Below are positions 6,777 to 8,074 of a DNA stretch of 8,074 bases, piece after piece. The stretch's first letter is position 1. Every line of letters starts with the position of its first letter. The notes below the pieces were generated by a model. It was not told where the DNA came from, did not search any database, and worked only from the letters and a program-made list of their open reading frames with translations. The DNA is from Bacteroidales bacterium. GTDB taxonomy: Bacteria; Bacteroidota; Bacteroidia; Bacteroidales; B18-G4. The stretch spans positions 1 to 8,074 of the forward strand of contig JAGLEK010000046.1 in the NCBI GenBank assembly GCA_023145125.1, in the 5' to 3' direction. Both the position numbers and the translations under genes were made by a program.

Positions 6777-8074
6777 ATGATTAATATTGTATCACTTAAA
6801 GGACTTACATTCCTTCGTCTTTTTATTACCGGGACATTTATTACTCTTCTGGTGCTCATTTTGAGCGCCTCGCAGCTCAGGGCCCAGCAGCAATGGTCCT
6901 TGCAGGATTGTATCAATTATGCTTTTGATAACAACCTGGATATTAAGAAGCAGGTGCTGATGGTGGAAACCAGTAAAGCCAACGTGCTCCAGAAAAAACT
7001 GAACACCTTGCCAAGCATCAATGCCGGGGCCAGTACGGTGAATAACTGGGGTAGGACCATCGACCAGTATACTAATAGATTTGCTACAAACAGGGTAAGA
7101 TCTGATAATATGTATATACAGGGAAACATTACCCTGTTCAGTGGCTTACAGAAGGTAAACCTGATCAAGAGGAACCAGCTTACACTGCAGTATTCCCAGT
7201 TTTCACTTGATGACCTCCTTGATAATATATCCCTTACAGTAGCGGGGTACTATCTGGATATTCTATTTAATAAGGAATTATTGATGGTTGCCAGAGAGCA
7301 GCTTGATGTAACCGAACAACAGGTAAGGAGAATGGAAAAACTGGTCGAAGCCGGCACCCTGGCCAGGGGTGACCTGCTGAATATCCAGGCCCAGGCGGCA
7401 CGTGAGGAATTACAGGTTATTGAGTCTGAAAACAGGCTGGATATCTCTTATCTGACCCTGCAGCAGCTGATCGATTATCCGGTGACCGAAGATTTTGATG
7501 TACAGACCCCTCGTTTGAGATCGGTCGAAGCACCATCGATTGATATTACCTCCGACCAGATTTACGGTTATGCTGTGTCGAATCGTCCAGAAGTCAGACT
7601 GGCCGAACTCAATGTAGATATTGCACAGAAAGACATTGCCATAGCACGCGGACAGCAAAGCCCTGTTATTTCCCTGGGGGGATCATGGGGAAGTGGTTAT
7701 TCAGGCCTGAATCAGATTTACGGTGACCCTGTTTTTGAAACTAGAGAATTTGGATGGACTGAAAGTGGTGAACCTGTGTATACAGAAGTATTTGATAAAT
7801 ATAATGATGTTCAGGTAAAAGACTGGACTGATCAATTAAACGATAACAACAACAGGTCTGTTGGGTTTTACCTGAATATCCCCATCTTTAACGGCTGGCA
7901 GGTGAGAAATAGCATTACCAGGGCAAAGATTGCTCAGGAAAGTGCAGAGTATGACCTGCAATTGACCAAAAATAATCTCCGGAAAGTCATTGAGCAGGCA
8001 TATGCAGATGCTGTTGCTGCCCTGAAGAGATATGGGTCTTCATTGAAGCAGGTAGAAGCCCAGGGTGAAGCCTT
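6777..8074 (+). CDS. tolC: TolC-family outer membrane efflux protein (3' end outside window)
   Basis: Outer-membrane channel of a tripartite efflux or type I export system; 432 residues are visible and the frame is still open at the window end. A signal peptide spans about residues 1-36 (hydrophobic run ending SASQLRA). Then come the TolC-type start SLQDCINYAFDNNLDIK, a first beta hairpin with NWGRTIDQYTN and ITLFSGLQ (about 79-125), long amphipathic helices including VEAGTLARGDLLNIQAQ, a second structural repeat beginning NRPEVRLAELNVDIAQ, and a second beta hairpin ending in NIPIFNGW (367-374). The segment joining the strands of that hairpin (about 315-360) is long and acidic. The missing part should be the last helices and C-terminus. 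In Bacteroidota such genes commonly precede a membrane fusion protein and an RND or ABC transporter, which would lie off the right edge. The symbol denotes family only. Confidence 0.92.
   Translation, partial: MINIVSLKGLTFLRLFITGTFITLLVLILSASQLRAQQQWSLQDCINYAFDNNLDIKKQVLMVETSKANVLQKKLNTLPSINAGASTVNNWGRTIDQYTNRFATNRVRSDNMYIQGNITLFSGLQKVNLIKRNQLTLQYSQFSLDDLLDNISLTVAGYYLDILFNKELLMVAREQLDVTEQQVRRMEKLVEAGTLARGDLLNIQAQAAREELQVIESENRLDISYLTLQQLIDYPVTEDFDVQTPRLRSVEAPSIDITSDQIYGYAVSNRPEVRLAELNVDIAQKDIAIARGQQSPVISLGGSWGSGYSGLNQIYGDPVFETREFGWTESGEPVYTEVFDKYNDVQVKDWTDQLNDNNNRSVGFYLNIPIFNGWQVRNSITRAKIAQESAEYDLQLTKNNLRKVIEQAYADAVAALKRYGSSLKQVEAQGEA

Overview
The window reads as a chromosomal segment of a member of the Bacteroidota, probably an environmental Bacteroidales-like lineage. 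Three things point there: an RprX/RprY-type two-component pair, a secreted protein with a type IX secretion system (T9SS) C-terminal sorting domain, and a TolC-family protein with the 'NWGRTIDQ' first hairpin typical of this phylum. Shine-Dalgarno-like sequences are absent before the starts, which also fits. The species cannot be named from the sequence.

Layout: positions 16-2142 (+) hold a sensor kinase (rprX) and its OmpR-family response regulator (rprY), 9 bp apart and clearly one operon. They converge, across a 43-bp gap without a strong terminator, on a three-gene minus-strand block. In its transcription order this is a large T9SS-exported M1-family metallopeptidase (6523-4187), an AlkD-type DNA glycosylase (4143-3469) and a predicted lipoprotein serine hydrolase of the class C beta-lactamase fold (3376-2186). 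The peptidase and alkD are separated by only 43 bp, of which 34 bp are a perfect palindrome (4151-4184), the most striking non-coding element here. A 253-bp divergent intergenic region (6524-6776) then leads to a TolC-family outer-membrane efflux protein (6777 onward, +) that runs off the right edge.

How the genes fit together: rprXY is a membrane-sensing regulatory pair, and three of the other four genes act in or beyond the envelope (efflux channel, lipoprotein hydrolase, secreted peptidase). AlkD is the cytoplasmic exception. Whether RprY controls any of them is not shown. The only hint is a 10-bp-phased TTTGC direct repeat upstream of tolC, which resembles the spacing OmpR-family regulators use. 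No RNA genes, insertion sequences, CRISPR arrays or att sites were seen, and no gene-free stretch exceeds 300 bp. I found no clear evidence of a new multi-gene system; the genes belong to known families, and the palindrome and the tolC upstream region are the parts most worth following up.
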